A DNA stretch of 64,000 nt from Candidatus Cryptobacteroides onthequi. GTDB taxonomy: Bacteria; Bacteroidota; Bacteroidia; Bacteroidales; UBA932. The stretch spans positions 62,001 through 126,000 of the forward strand of contig JAGHSA010000004.1 of assembly GCA_018066125.1 (NCBI GenBank), written 5' to 3'. This document shows positions 27,767 through 35,560 of the stretch, piece after piece. The notes under the pieces were generated by a model. It searched no databases, had not been told where the DNA came from, and was given only the letters and a program-made list of their open reading frames with translations. Position 1 is the first letter of the stretch, and the number at the start of each line of letters is the position of its first letter. Both the position numbers and the translations under genes were made by a program.

Positions 27767-30612
27767 CGTCCACAGAGCATTTTGAAGTCACACCACTTGC
27801 AGGTATCAGGGTCATCTGTCCTTCTGAAAGGAATCCTGACATCCGCAATCTCGTCAAGCATGGCTGCCAGCCTCTCCTCCGTGAGTGCGCAGAAAGCCTC
27901 GCTCACTGGGACATCCTCGACCGGATTGACAAACAGCCCCGATGTCTGGTATATGGAATTGACCAGATCACAGTCCCCGAACCGGCTGAGCGAACGCACG
28001 AATCTGTCATACAGGAAGAGCTGGAGGGCGATCTTCGGGCGTTTGGAATTGTCCTGGCCGAAGAGTTTCTCCACCACCTCCGATGCATTGGAGTCGTTGA
28101 TATGTATGTCGGCATCTTCCACCTTTCCGGTCTTGTAATCAACCACTCTGACTGTGCCTGGAAGGAAACTGTCGAGTCTGTCAATGATGCCTTTGAATCG
28201 GAAGCCGTGGAACTCCCATGGAAGTGTGAGTTCCAGACCGAGAACGGAGAAACAGTCCACTCCGCATGCCTTCATGTGCTCGAGGTCGCGGCTGAGCACT
28301 TTCAGTACATATTGAAGTACGACCTCTTCGAAAATGAGATTCCTGCCGGAGACTTCGATGGTGTTCAATTCCTCCTTGACATGGCCTCTGATGATGGCGG
28401 CGATACCCTTTCGGTCTTTCATCCGATCCCTGACATAGCCGGCGGTCACCGTATCCCTCCCGCTGTAGATGTCCTCCATGGTGGCATGGAAGACATTGCC
28501 TATCATTCCGGCATCGAGCGACTCTGCCACCTCATCGTCGGGGCGGAGCTTCTTCACTGTATGGTAATAGAACTTTGCGGGGCAGGAAAGGTAGTTCTGG
28601 AGTGCGGAAGCCGAAAGGCTCGACTCTCTCACAGTCTCCACATCGGCTTCTGTCTTGGCGATATCTCCCGGTTCTTCAGTCTCCGATATGACAGACTTCG
28701 CGATGCAGCGTCTCAGGCCGGCGCCGAAGTGGAGCTCCAGCTGCTTGATGTAGCGGCTTTCCTCCCCCGATTTCATATTTTCGGTGCGGGAATCGTACAG
28801 CATCCATATCCTGGAGGCACGCTGTATCATGCGGTAGAAATAGTATGCCCACACGGCATCCTGATACTCGTATGTCGGAAGTCCGAAACCCTTGCGGAGC
28901 TCCGGCGGGATGAATGAAGAGCTCACAGACCTGCGCGGGAACACACCCTCATTGCAGGAAAGGATGATGAGATTGTCGAAATCCAGCGCTCTGGTCTCGA
29001 GAGGTCCCATGATCTGGAGGCCTTTGAGAGGTTCTCCCTTGAACGGTACGGACGCCGTGCCCACTATCTGTACCAGAAGGCGGAAGTATGTGGCGGGAAG
29101 TACCGGCAGATCTATGCGTCTCAGGCGGTTGACCGCCAGATAGTATTCCTTGGCGAACTCAAGCTCGATTGCCATATCGGGATCGTCACGCAGGCTGAGG
29201 GCCAGTCCCCTGATGACTGCGCTCTGATAGTCCTCCAGGGCATGTATGACAGAGGCGTCGGCAATGCGTGCATCTGCGGCCACGGCCTTGAAAACCAGGT
29301 CGAACACCGGTATGCCGCGGAGATCGGCTTCCGGGATGTAGTATTTGGCGCCGGACTTGACTGCGGCCATGCGCTGCCGTCCCTCTTCACCTGCAGCCAC
29401 CTTGAAAATGCTGTTGGAGAATATCGCCCACACCTGGCGGTGGTAGAAATACCACTCCCCATCCTTCTGGCGGAGATGGAGCTGCATGGTACAGATATCA
29501 TTGAGAAGGGAGTAGAACTCGCTCCCACCCATAGGATAACCCATGGTGACATTGATGTCACGGACCTGTTCCGGGATGGAGTTGAGCACCGGTATGAGGA
29601 GATTCTCGTCAGGGAGCACGATGGCCGTGTCGATGCCTACCTCCCCTATGCCGGAAAGTATGCCAGGGAGCTGTTTCGCCTGTCCGGTGGAAGACGGCAC
29701 ACTCAGCACATTGATTTCTGGCAAAGCTGAAGTCTCGCCGCAATCCCAATCCGCCGCCTGCGGAAACTCTGTGACATTGGATGACATGAAGAAGGATGAC
29801 TTGTTGCGGCGGTCGCGTATCATCTTGCTGCTGTAGTCCCAGCAGAACTGGGCCAGACCGGCGTCGCGCATCCTGCGCATCACCTTCTTCTCGCACTCAT
29901 TCAGGGCATTCAGCCCCACGAACACGAAAGTATCCTGCTCCGGGAAGACCTCAGAGAGCACGTCAGACGCGGACTCCTCCGCTATCCTGTCGGCCAGCTC
30001 CCTGTACGCCTGCCCCTCATACGCATCGCCGCGGGCGGAAAGAGCCTCATTGAACCTGGTATAAAGAGGGTAGAGGATATCCCATATCTGGAGGAAACGT
30101 CCCTTGACATCGGGATTGACGGAGCCGATGTCGACAGTGAGCCTGCCATCCTCGCGGAAATGCCTGAGAAAATTCTCGATTGCCGTCCTCTGCGTATCTG
30201 TCAGATATGAGTATGTATCCTGTATGCTCTTGAAATCCGAGACATTGGCGAAAAGGTCCCTGGGATTGACCAGGTACTTGTCCACGTCATCGAAATCGGA
30301 AAGAAGGACGTCTCCCCAGAAAATGAACTCGTCCAGAGACTCCGCCTTGGGATACAGCGACTTGTAACAGTCATACAGGCACAGCAGGAGATTCACCTTG
30401 TCGGTGGCCCTCTTGCCGGACACACGGAAGAAGAAGTCGTTCATCGTGAACATCTTCGGAGTGAATACCGGCTTCGAGGAGCCCTTCAGGCACTCTGCGA
30501 GATACCTCGTGAAGAACACCAGAGATCTTCTGTTCGGGAAGATGAAGCAAGTCCGGTCTATGTTTCCGGCCGAAGAATAGTGCTCGGCCACCTGTCGGAG
30601 AAACGGTTTCAT
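27763..30612 (-). CDS. AddB-like PD-(D/E)XK nuclease subunit
   Basis: This 949-residue protein is the partner of the AddA-like helicase. The N-terminal part is an inactivated helicase-like region (FIFPNRRSLVFFTRYL near residue 20-40 lacks a Walker A lysine motif). The C-terminal RecB-like nuclease shows LSCPAKFYYHT, the GIIDRLDSF and VVDYKTGKVED motifs with the catalytic Asp/Lys, and a final CKWCDFKMLC. The last cysteines follow C-x2-C-x5-C; with the cysteine of LSCPAKF they match the four ligands of the iron-sulfur staple known from AddB. The ATG at 30612 is preferred over a TTG further upstream because a -7-like box lies just before it. Confidence 0.9.
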   Translation of the reverse strand: MKPFLRQVAEHYSSAGNIDRTCFIFPNRRSLVFFTRYLAECLKGSSKPVFTPKMFTMNDFFFRVSGKRATDKVNLLLCLYDCYKSLYPKAESLDEFIFWGDVLLSDFDDVDKYLVNPRDLFANVSDFKSIQDTYSYLTDTQRTAIENFLRHFREDGRLTVDIGSVNPDVKGRFLQIWDILYPLYTRFNEALSARGDAYEGQAYRELADRIAEESASDVLSEVFPEQDTFVFVGLNALNECEKKVMRRMRDAGLAQFCWDYSSKMIRDRRNKSSFFMSSNVTEFPQAADWDCGETSALPEINVLSVPSSTGQAKQLPGILSGIGEVGIDTAIVLPDENLLIPVLNSIPEQVRDINVTMGYPMGGSEFYSLLNDICTMQLHLRQKDGEWYFYHRQVWAIFSNSIFKVAAGEEGRQRMAAVKSGAKYYIPEADLRGIPVFDLVFKAVAADARIADASVIHALEDYQSAVIRGLALSLRDDPDMAIELEFAKEYYLAVNRLRRIDLPVLPATYFRLLVQIVGTASVPFKGEPLKGLQIMGPLETRALDFDNLIILSCNEGVFPRRSVSSSFIPPELRKGFGLPTYEYQDAVWAYYFYRMIQRASRIWMLYDSRTENMKSGEESRYIKQLELHFGAGLRRCIAKSVISETEEPGDIAKTEADVETVRESSLSASALQNYLSCPAKFYYHTVKKLRPDDEVAESLDAGMIGNVFHATMEDIYSGRDTVTAGYVRDRMKDRKGIAAIIRGHVKEELNTIEVSGRNLIFEEVVLQYVLKVLSRDLEHMKACGVDCFSVLGLELTLPWEFHGFRFKGIIDRLDSFLPGTVRVVDYKTGKVEDADIHINDSNASEVVEKLFGQDNSKRPKIALQLFLYDRFVRSLSRFGDCDLVNSIYQTSGLFVNPVEDVPVSEAFCALTEERLAAMLDEIADVRIPFRRTDDPDTCKWCDFKMLCGR

Positions 30613-30620
30613 ACAATATG

Positions 30621-30628
30621 CTAATATA
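30621..30628 (-). promoter_or_regulatory. Probable -7 box of the addBA-like operon
   Basis: TATATTAG on the minus strand matches seven of eight TAnnTTTG positions and lies eight bases before the AddB-like ATG. It is back-to-back with the plus-strand box at 30652. Confidence 0.4.
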
Positions 30629-30651
30629 GTCAATTATTCAGTATGAATTGT

Positions 30652-30659
30652 TATATTTG
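30652..30659 (+). promoter_or_regulatory. -7 promoter box of the HprK-like/S26/PqqD-like cassette
   Basis: TATATTTG is an exact TAnnTTTG match ending six bases before the ATG at 30665. Transcription would start at or next to the start codon, so the mRNA may be leaderless. No TTTG was found at -33. Confidence 0.55.
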
Positions 30660-30664
30660 TGAAT

Positions 30665-31543
30665 ATGGAGAAATACTTCAAAGTAGCAGAACACCGTTTC
30701 AGGCTGTCCATGCCGGACTCATGTCCCCTGTGGCAGATGATGGGCGCATATGAGCCGTTCATCACCGACGGATCCGGCGAGATGGCATTCTCGCTGAGTT
30801 TCGCGGACACGCTCCCGGAGACAGAGAAAAAAGCTGTCTACACCGAAATCCCGGAAGACGAAGGCCAGTCCAGGATAGAGCTTTACCGGACACCTGACGG
30901 AGGATGGTGGTTTGAGATGTCACCGACAAGCAGAGGCGAATCCATCGGATGCCTCATGTGCGACGAGCATTTCACTGAAGGCCGTTTCATGACCAGAGTC
31001 CGGAATTCAAGGGCATCATACGTACTCAACAACAGCCTGATGCTCCTCTTTGCGTTCCGCACCGCCGTGTCAGGCACACTCGAGATGCATTCTTCAGTGG
31101 TCATGAAAGATGGGAAGGGATATATGTTTCTCGGAAAGAGCGGTACAGGAAAGAGCACTCACAGCCGTCAGTGGCTGGAGCACATCCCTGGCACAGAGCT
31201 GCTCAACGACGACAACCCCATCATCCGTGTAAGCGACAGCGGAGAGGTGCGCGTATATGGATCTCCATGGAGCGGCAAGACACCATGCTACAAGGCAAAG
31301 GACGTCCCTGTCGGAGCGATAGTCCGCATAAGGCAGTGTCCGGAGAACAAGATCACGAGATACAGCATCCTCGAGTCGTACGCATCGATCTACTCGTCAT
31401 GTTCAGGTTTCAAGGCCGATGCCACGATGGCGGACGGTCTGCATGCCACTCTTGAGAAGGTGGTGACAAGCGTGCCGTGCTATGTACTTGACTGCAGACC
31501 GGACCACGATGCTGCAGATGTCTGCTATGCCGCAGTGAAATGA
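30665..31543 (+). CDS. HPr-kinase-like P-loop protein, first gene of a PqqD-like cassette
   Basis: The 292-residue protein has a beta-rich N-terminal half (about 1-130) and an HPr-kinase/PEP-carboxykinase-like ATP-binding half. The P-loop GKSGTGKST is at 157-165, preceded by the strand HSSVVMKDGKGYMFL; a LLNDDNPIIR segment (about 180) supplies the acidic pair typical of this group, and GSPWSGKTP follows. Such proteins occur next to PqqD-like and lasso-peptide genes and are thought to phosphorylate a peptide or protein serine. The ATG at 30665 is preferred to a GTG at 30659, which lies inside the promoter box. It overlaps the next gene by four bases (ATGA). The substrate is unknown. Confidence 0.8.
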   Translation: MEKYFKVAEHRFRLSMPDSCPLWQMMGAYEPFITDGSGEMAFSLSFADTLPETEKKAVYTEIPEDEGQSRIELYRTPDGGWWFEMSPTSRGESIGCLMCDEHFTEGRFMTRVRNSRASYVLNNSLMLLFAFRTAVSGTLEMHSSVVMKDGKGYMFLGKSGTGKSTHSRQWLEHIPGTELLNDDNPIIRVSDSGEVRVYGSPWSGKTPCYKAKDVPVGAIVRIRQCPENKITRYSILESYASIYSSCSGFKADATMADGLHATLEKVVTSVPCYVLDCRPDHDAADVCYAAVK

Positions 31544-31977
31544 AAAAGATTGTCATTCCCAACGACATCCTTCTCGGCGAAGTCTCCGGCATGCTTGCAG
31601 AGGGAATGGAAGTCATCATCATGACCAAGGGCTACAGCATGCTCCCGTTCATCATCGGAGACAGGGACAGCGTGAAGCTCAGAAAATCCGATTCTCTGAG
31701 AATCGGGGACATAGTGCTGGCGGAAGTGGCAAAAGGCCGTTATGTCCTCCACAGAGTGTTTGAAATCGACGGAGACAGGATCACTCTCATGGGAGACGGC
31801 AACCTCTACGGCACGGAGCAATGTCACCGCTCCGATATCAAGGGCACGGTGACAGACATCATCACCCCAAAGGGACGGCACAAGAAAGTGACAGACGGTA
31901 AGATATGGAGACGTCTCAGACCATTCAGGAGAATAATATTAGGAATATATAGAAGATTGCTGAAACTATGCGTATAA
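31540..31977 (+). CDS. S24/S26 signal-peptidase-like protein
   Basis: The 145-residue protein has a signal-peptidase/LexA-like protease fold. The segment TKGYSMLPFI (about 29-38) holds the presumed nucleophile serine, and YVLHRV (about 65-70) plus LMGDGN (about 83) follow. A His rather than Lys in the HRV motif is the pattern of the ER-type (SipW-like) signal peptidases, suggesting a Ser-His dyad. There is no N-terminal membrane anchor; only a basic, amphipathic C-terminal helix (RRIILGIYRRLLKLCV) could touch the membrane. Located between an HprK-like and a PqqD-like gene and overlapping both, it is a candidate leader peptidase of a peptide-modifying system. Confidence 0.78.
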   Translation: MKKIVIPNDILLGEVSGMLAEGMEVIIMTKGYSMLPFIIGDRDSVKLRKSDSLRIGDIVLAEVAKGRYVLHRVFEIDGDRITLMGDGNLYGTEQCHRSDIKGTVTDIITPKGRHKKVTDGKIWRRLRPFRRIILGIYRRLLKLCV

Positions 31978-32234
31978 AGGAAGGATTCAAACTCAGACCG
32001 CTTGGAAAGGAACACGTGGTCACTTGCGAGAATGTCTCGCTCGTCAATTTCAACAAGGTGATATCACTCAACTCTTCGGCCACCTATCTGTGGGAATCCG
32101 TGCAGGGAAAAGAGTTCACCGCCGACACCCTGAAGGATCTGCTTCTCGAGAAATATGAAGTGGATCCAGAGACTGCAGCCAGAGATGCTGCAGCCCTCGC
32201 GCAGCAGCTGCTCGATGCCGGAGTGGCGGAGTAG
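31968..32234 (+). CDS. PqqD-like peptide-recognition protein
   Basis: This 88-residue protein resembles PqqD, the RiPP recognition element that binds leader peptides and presents them to modifying enzymes. Typical features are the basic start, a beta-hairpin wing (HVVTCENVSLVNFNKVISLNSSATYLWE, split as two strands around residues 19-45), the hydrophobic-aromatic TYLWE, and a helix pair starting with LKDLLLEKY and ending in AAALAQQLLDAG. The start overlaps the stop of the S24/S26 gene by ten bases. No radical SAM enzyme, cyclase, transporter or precursor peptide lies beside it, so its partner peptide must be encoded elsewhere or be atypical. Confidence 0.82.
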   Translation: MRIKEGFKLRPLGKEHVVTCENVSLVNFNKVISLNSSATYLWESVQGKEFTADTLKDLLLEKYEVDPETAARDAAALAQQLLDAGVAE

Positions 32235-32264
32235 CCGATACATTCTGGACACTTCAGGCAGCGA

Positions 32265-32675
32265 TCAATCCTCATCATCCGGGAAACCGGAGATGTCGAA
32301 TTCATCCCATAGAGCGTCGATGTCACGACGCTCTTTTTTCGTAGGTCTTCCAGCACCCCTCTCGCGCGTGACAAAGAAAGTCTCCACCGGAGCGCGCATC
32401 TTGTCGAGCTCGGACTGAGGCGTGAGATTCTCGGCAAACTCCGGCACCAGCCTGGCACCCATCCTGTTCTCAGTAAGCTGCAGCACCTTGAAGGTGAACT
32501 GGACAGATCCCTTGCGCACGGACAGGGTATCCCCGGACTTCACACCCTTGGAAGGCTTTGCCGGCGAACCGTTGAGGAGGACCTTGTTGCCATTGCAGGC
32601 GGCTGTAGCCTCGCTTCTCGTCTTGAAACAGCGTATGGCCCAGATGTATTTGTCAAGCCTGACTTGTTCTGCCAT
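32265..32675 (-). CDS. S4-domain RNA-binding protein (Hsp15/HslR-like)
   Basis: The 136-residue protein starts with an S4 domain (RLDKYIWAIRCFKTRSEATAA, then KVLLNGSPAKPSKGVKSGD, about 5-60) and a basic-then-acidic tail (GRPTKKERRDIDALW and FPDDED). This layout matches Hsp15, which binds stalled 50S subunits carrying nascent chains and recycles them. It follows the PMI-like gene by nine bases on the same strand, so the two are probably co-transcribed. Confidence 0.85.
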   Translation of the reverse strand: MAEQVRLDKYIWAIRCFKTRSEATAACNGNKVLLNGSPAKPSKGVKSGDTLSVRKGSVQFTFKVLQLTENRMGARLVPEFAENLTPQSELDKMRAPVETFFVTRERGAGRPTKKERRDIDALWDEFDISGFPDDED

Positions 32676-32684
32676 GATTCATTC

Positions 32685-33740
32685 TCAATTCAAAGGTGAA
32701 GAACTGTCTATATCCGATGCCTCCACATCATTGTCACTGTCGTCATCGGAAGCGATATATCTGTCAACGACATCCTGGGCCTCTACCATGGTTTCGAGAA
32801 GGACGGTATTCTTCGCGGCCGGCATGAGGAAGAAATCCGGAACCTCCGCAGGTATGAGTATGGTTTCTCCCGGCTTCACCGAATAAGTCTCCTTTTCGCC
32901 GTCGATCTCTGTCTGTATCACAGCCTCCCCGGAGAGACAGGTATAAGTGACGAAACTGCCGAACTTCTCGCAGAACACATGAAGGGCATCCTTGAGTCTG
33001 ACCTCATGCACCGTGAACTCAGGATTGTCGGTAAGCCTCGTGGTATTGCCGGCCTCATCTTCGTGGAGATCCGGACGGACTGTACCTTCCGCATCGGGGT
33101 TGTACCGGCCATAATCGATGAAATCGAATGCAGCCTCGAGCGTGAGTTCCGAATCGAAATCATCTGCCGCCTGAGCCGCACCCCAGGTGAAGAGACGGAA
33201 ATCCAGAGGAGAAGACTCGGATATCTCCGCAATCGTGAGATCACCCTGCGCTGCGTGTACAAGGCCTGGATATATGAAATAACTGTCGCCCGCGCGGACT
33301 TCTACTGTGTTGAGAAGAGCGTCCACAGTACCATTCTGGCATGCATCATAGAACTCCGCAGATGAGACATCTCTCTTGAAGCCAAGATGGAACTTCGCTC
33401 CCGGAGCGGCCGAGACCACATACCACAGTTTCGACTTGCCCAGAAAATCGAATCTCTCCTCCGCGATCACATCATCCGGGTGGACAACAAGCGGTGTACA
33501 CCCATTTATGTCCCTGAACCTGATGGTGACCGGGAACTGGCGGCCGTAGTAGCCGAACACGCCCTCTCCCACGACTCTGTCCATATACATCTCCATGACC
33601 TCGCTGATCGAGCTTGCAGCGAGCCAGCCGTTTCGTATCTCTGAGTCCAGGTAACCGAGATCGGCAATCTGGACAACATCTCCTCCCGCTTCCTCGATAG
33701 GGACAAACTTCATCGGGTACAGTTTCTTCTCTTCTTCCAT
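32685..33740 (-). CDS. Class I mannose-6-phosphate isomerase-like cupin, altered zinc site
   Basis: The 351-residue protein aligns by eye along the class I phosphomannose isomerase (ManA) pattern: IRFRDINGCTPLVVHPDD (about 80), GKSKLWYVV (about 105), YPGLVHAAQGDLTIAEIS (about 158) and a second cupin near residue 255-330. In ordinary ManA the first zinc ligands lie in QVHPDD (Gln, His) and KTEMWY (Glu). Here the Gln is Val and the Glu is Lys, while the His residues remain. The N-terminal tryptophan-glycine segment is also missing. The protein may be inactive, use another metal geometry, or act on a different sugar phosphate. An acidic Asp/Ser-rich tail ends it. An exact promoter box lies upstream. 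Confidence 0.75.
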   Translation of the reverse strand: MEEEKKLYPMKFVPIEEAGGDVVQIADLGYLDSEIRNGWLAASSISEVMEMYMDRVVGEGVFGYYGRQFPVTIRFRDINGCTPLVVHPDDVIAEERFDFLGKSKLWYVVSAAPGAKFHLGFKRDVSSAEFYDACQNGTVDALLNTVEVRAGDSYFIYPGLVHAAQGDLTIAEISESSPLDFRLFTWGAAQAADDFDSELTLEAAFDFIDYGRYNPDAEGTVRPDLHEDEAGNTTRLTDNPEFTVHEVRLKDALHVFCEKFGSFVTYTCLSGEAVIQTEIDGEKETYSVKPGETILIPAEVPDFFLMPAAKNTVLLETMVEAQDVVDRYIASDDDSDNDVEASDIDSSSPLN

Positions 33741-33761
33741 GAATCGTGATTGTTAGTGCTG

Positions 33762-33769
33762 CAAAGATA
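33762..33769 (-). promoter_or_regulatory. -7 promoter box of the PMI-like/Hsp15-like operon
   Basis: TATCTTTG on the minus strand matches TAnnTTTG exactly and lies 21 bases upstream of the PMI-like start codon. It is divergent from the DJ-1 gene. Confidence 0.65.
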
Positions 33770-33781
33770 CCCATTTTTTAC

Positions 33782-33789
33782 TATCTTCG
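33782..33789 (+). promoter_or_regulatory. Probable -7 box of the DJ-1 gene
   Basis: TATCTTCG matches seven of eight TAnnTTTG positions and ends six bases before the DJ-1 ATG, again predicting a leaderless or nearly leaderless transcript. Confidence 0.45.
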
Positions 33790-33795
33790 CCTATC

Positions 33796-34374
33796 ATGAA
33801 AGGCGTAAACATATTTCTTGCCGACGGCTTCGAGGAAGTCGAGGCGCTCGGAACAGCAGACGTCCTCCGCAGAGGGGGCATCGACGTGAAACTCATCTCA
33901 ATCACAGACGAACCGTTCGTGACCTCGTCGCACAACATCACCGTGGGCACAGACGAATGTCTCTGCGACATGGATCTCAGCATGGGCAGCGTCAGCGGAC
34001 AGGATGTGATGATTTTCCCCGGGGGCATGCCAGGCACCAGAAATCTTGCGGCGTGCAGGCCGCTCATCGATGAGATGAACCGCCATTACGCCGAAGGCGG
34101 TACCGTCGCTGCCATATGTGCGGCACCGGGTTTCGTACTCGGCCAGCTCCAGGGCATCAGCGGAGTGCCGTTCACCGGATTCGACGGATGCGAGACCAAA
34201 GCCGTGGAAGCAGGCGGCATATTCACGCCGAAGCCTGCAGTCACGAGCGGACGCATCATCACCGGTCGAAGCTCCGGACACTCTCTGGCGTTCGGGCTTG
34301 AGATTCTCAGGAAACTTGCGGGAGAAGAGAAGGCGGCGGAAGTAGCCTACGGGATGTTCCTTACCTGCGAATGA
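33796..34374 (+). CDS. DJ-1/PfpI-family protein (YajL-like)
   Basis: The 192-residue protein has the DJ-1/ThiJ glutamine-amidotransferase-like fold: the opening VNIFLADGFEEVEALG with the conserved Glu, MIFPGGMPGT (about 75), and AICAAPGFVLG with the reactive cysteine at residue 108, the place it holds in YajL/DJ-1. Members act as oxidative-stress chaperones or glyoxalase-like enzymes. Its 3' end overlaps the 3' end of the converging alanine racemase gene by 14 bases. Close spacing of the promoter box to the ATG is notable. Confidence 0.92.
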   Translation: MKGVNIFLADGFEEVEALGTADVLRRGGIDVKLISITDEPFVTSSHNITVGTDECLCDMDLSMGSVSGQDVMIFPGGMPGTRNLAACRPLIDEMNRHYAEGGTVAAICAAPGFVLGQLQGISGVPFTGFDGCETKAVEAGGIFTPKPAVTSGRIITGRSSGHSLAFGLEILRKLAGEEKAAEVAYGMFLTCE

Positions 34375-35476
34375 CCACCCTCTCTATCCTTCGAGGGACA
34401 GATGTGAATATCTCGTAAGGAATAGTGCCGAGAATCGAAGCCAGTTCTGAGACTGTCGGATCGGCTCCGAATATGGTGACTGTATCGCCCACCCTGGCAT
34501 CAGTGCCTGTCACATCTATCATACACATGTCCATGCATATGTTGCCGATGGTGGGAACCCTCTTGCCATTGAGTGAGAATGACGCCCTTCCGCAGCCGAA
34601 ATGGCGGTCGATGCCGTCTGCGTACCCCACCGGAATGGTTGCGATGACGGTGCCTTCCGGAGCCACCTTGCCGTGACGGCCATAGCCTATGGTATCCTGA
34701 GGGCAGGTCAGAGTCTTGATCTGAAGTATCTTCACCTTGAGCGAAGCGACCGGGGAGAGCTTCACTCCCGGAATGGCGCTGATGCCGTAGATGCCGACTC
34801 CGAGACGGGCCATGTCGAACTGGAACTGGGGAAACCTCTCAATGCCGGCAGAGTTGAGGATGTGCCGCATCGGGGTGTAGCCTATACCATCGGTTATGGT
34901 CTTGGTATTAGACTTGAACATCTCCACCTGAGAGAGCGTGAAGGCATCCTCCTCGGGATCTTCCGCCACGCAGAGATGCGAGTACATGGATTTCACCCTG
35001 ACATACGGGCACTCCTTCAGGAAAGCGATGAGCCCGTCGATCTCGGAACTCATGAAACCGAGCCTGTGCATGCCGGTGTCAAGCTTGATGTGCACGGGAA
35101 AATCCCTGATGCCGCGCTTCTCCAGCACCGCACAGAGAGCCTTGAGGGTATATAGGTTGGGTATGCCGGGTTCAAGATGATTGTCTATGATCTCCTCAAA
35201 GAAATCAGTTCCGGCAGTGAGTACCAGGATAGGAAGGCTGATACCTGCCTGACGCAGCTCGACGCCCTCGATGGGAAGCGCCACAGCGAGATAGTCCGCC
35301 CCTGCCTGCTGAAGCATGGCGGCGAACTCCACGGCACCGTGGCCGTAGGCGTTGGCTTTCACCAGCACCAGAAGCTTGGTAGTGGGCTCAAGCTTTGAAC
35401 GGAAATACCTGAAATTCTCCTTGCAGGCGGGAAGATTCAGCTCCAGTCTTGAAAAATCGTTTTCGCTGTGATTCAT
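34361..35476 (-). CDS. alr: Alanine racemase
   Basis: The 371-residue PLP enzyme makes D-alanine for peptidoglycan. The PLP-binding Lys is residue 40 in VLVKANAYGHG. A TIM barrel follows, with the IKLDTGMHRLGF segment (about 128) and RLGVGIYG (about 224). The IGYGRHG motif provides the catalytic tyrosine, and GNICMDMCMIDVTG lies near residue 310. The set is complete, so an active enzyme is expected. The gene is monocistronic as far as can be seen, with a promoter embedded in a perfect inverted repeat upstream. Confidence 0.96.
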   Translation of the reverse strand: MNHSENDFSRLELNLPACKENFRYFRSKLEPTTKLLVLVKANAYGHGAVEFAAMLQQAGADYLAVALPIEGVELRQAGISLPILVLTAGTDFFEEIIDNHLEPGIPNLYTLKALCAVLEKRGIRDFPVHIKLDTGMHRLGFMSSEIDGLIAFLKECPYVRVKSMYSHLCVAEDPEEDAFTLSQVEMFKSNTKTITDGIGYTPMRHILNSAGIERFPQFQFDMARLGVGIYGISAIPGVKLSPVASLKVKILQIKTLTCPQDTIGYGRHGKVAPEGTVIATIPVGYADGIDRHFGCGRASFSLNGKRVPTIGNICMDMCMIDVTGTDARVGDTVTIFGADPTVSELASILGTIPYEIFTSVPRRIERVVIRR

Positions 35477-35481
35477 CTCAC

Positions 35482-35512
35482 TTTCGGTATAAGTATTGCA
35501 AATATACCGAAA
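35482..35512 (-). promoter_or_regulatory. alr promoter inside a 10-bp inverted repeat (probable operator)
   Basis: TTTCGGTATA (35482-35491) and TATACCGAAA (35503-35512) form a perfect inverted repeat with an 11-base spacer. The minus-strand -7 box TATATTTG (35499-35506) sits in the spacer and right arm, six bases or more from the start region of alr. A dimeric regulator bound here would block the polymerase; alternatively the arms could form a hairpin at the 5' end of the transcript. Confidence 0.6.
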
Positions 35513-35560
35513 CTAATGGAATTTTGTTAATTTCGCACCGTACATAAAAAAGCACACATC

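Noticed and set aside
27745..28917. A 390-codon open frame on the plus strand
   Set aside because: It lies entirely opposite the AddB-like and AddA-like genes, shows no domain pattern or signal, and mirrors the codon bias of the real genes.
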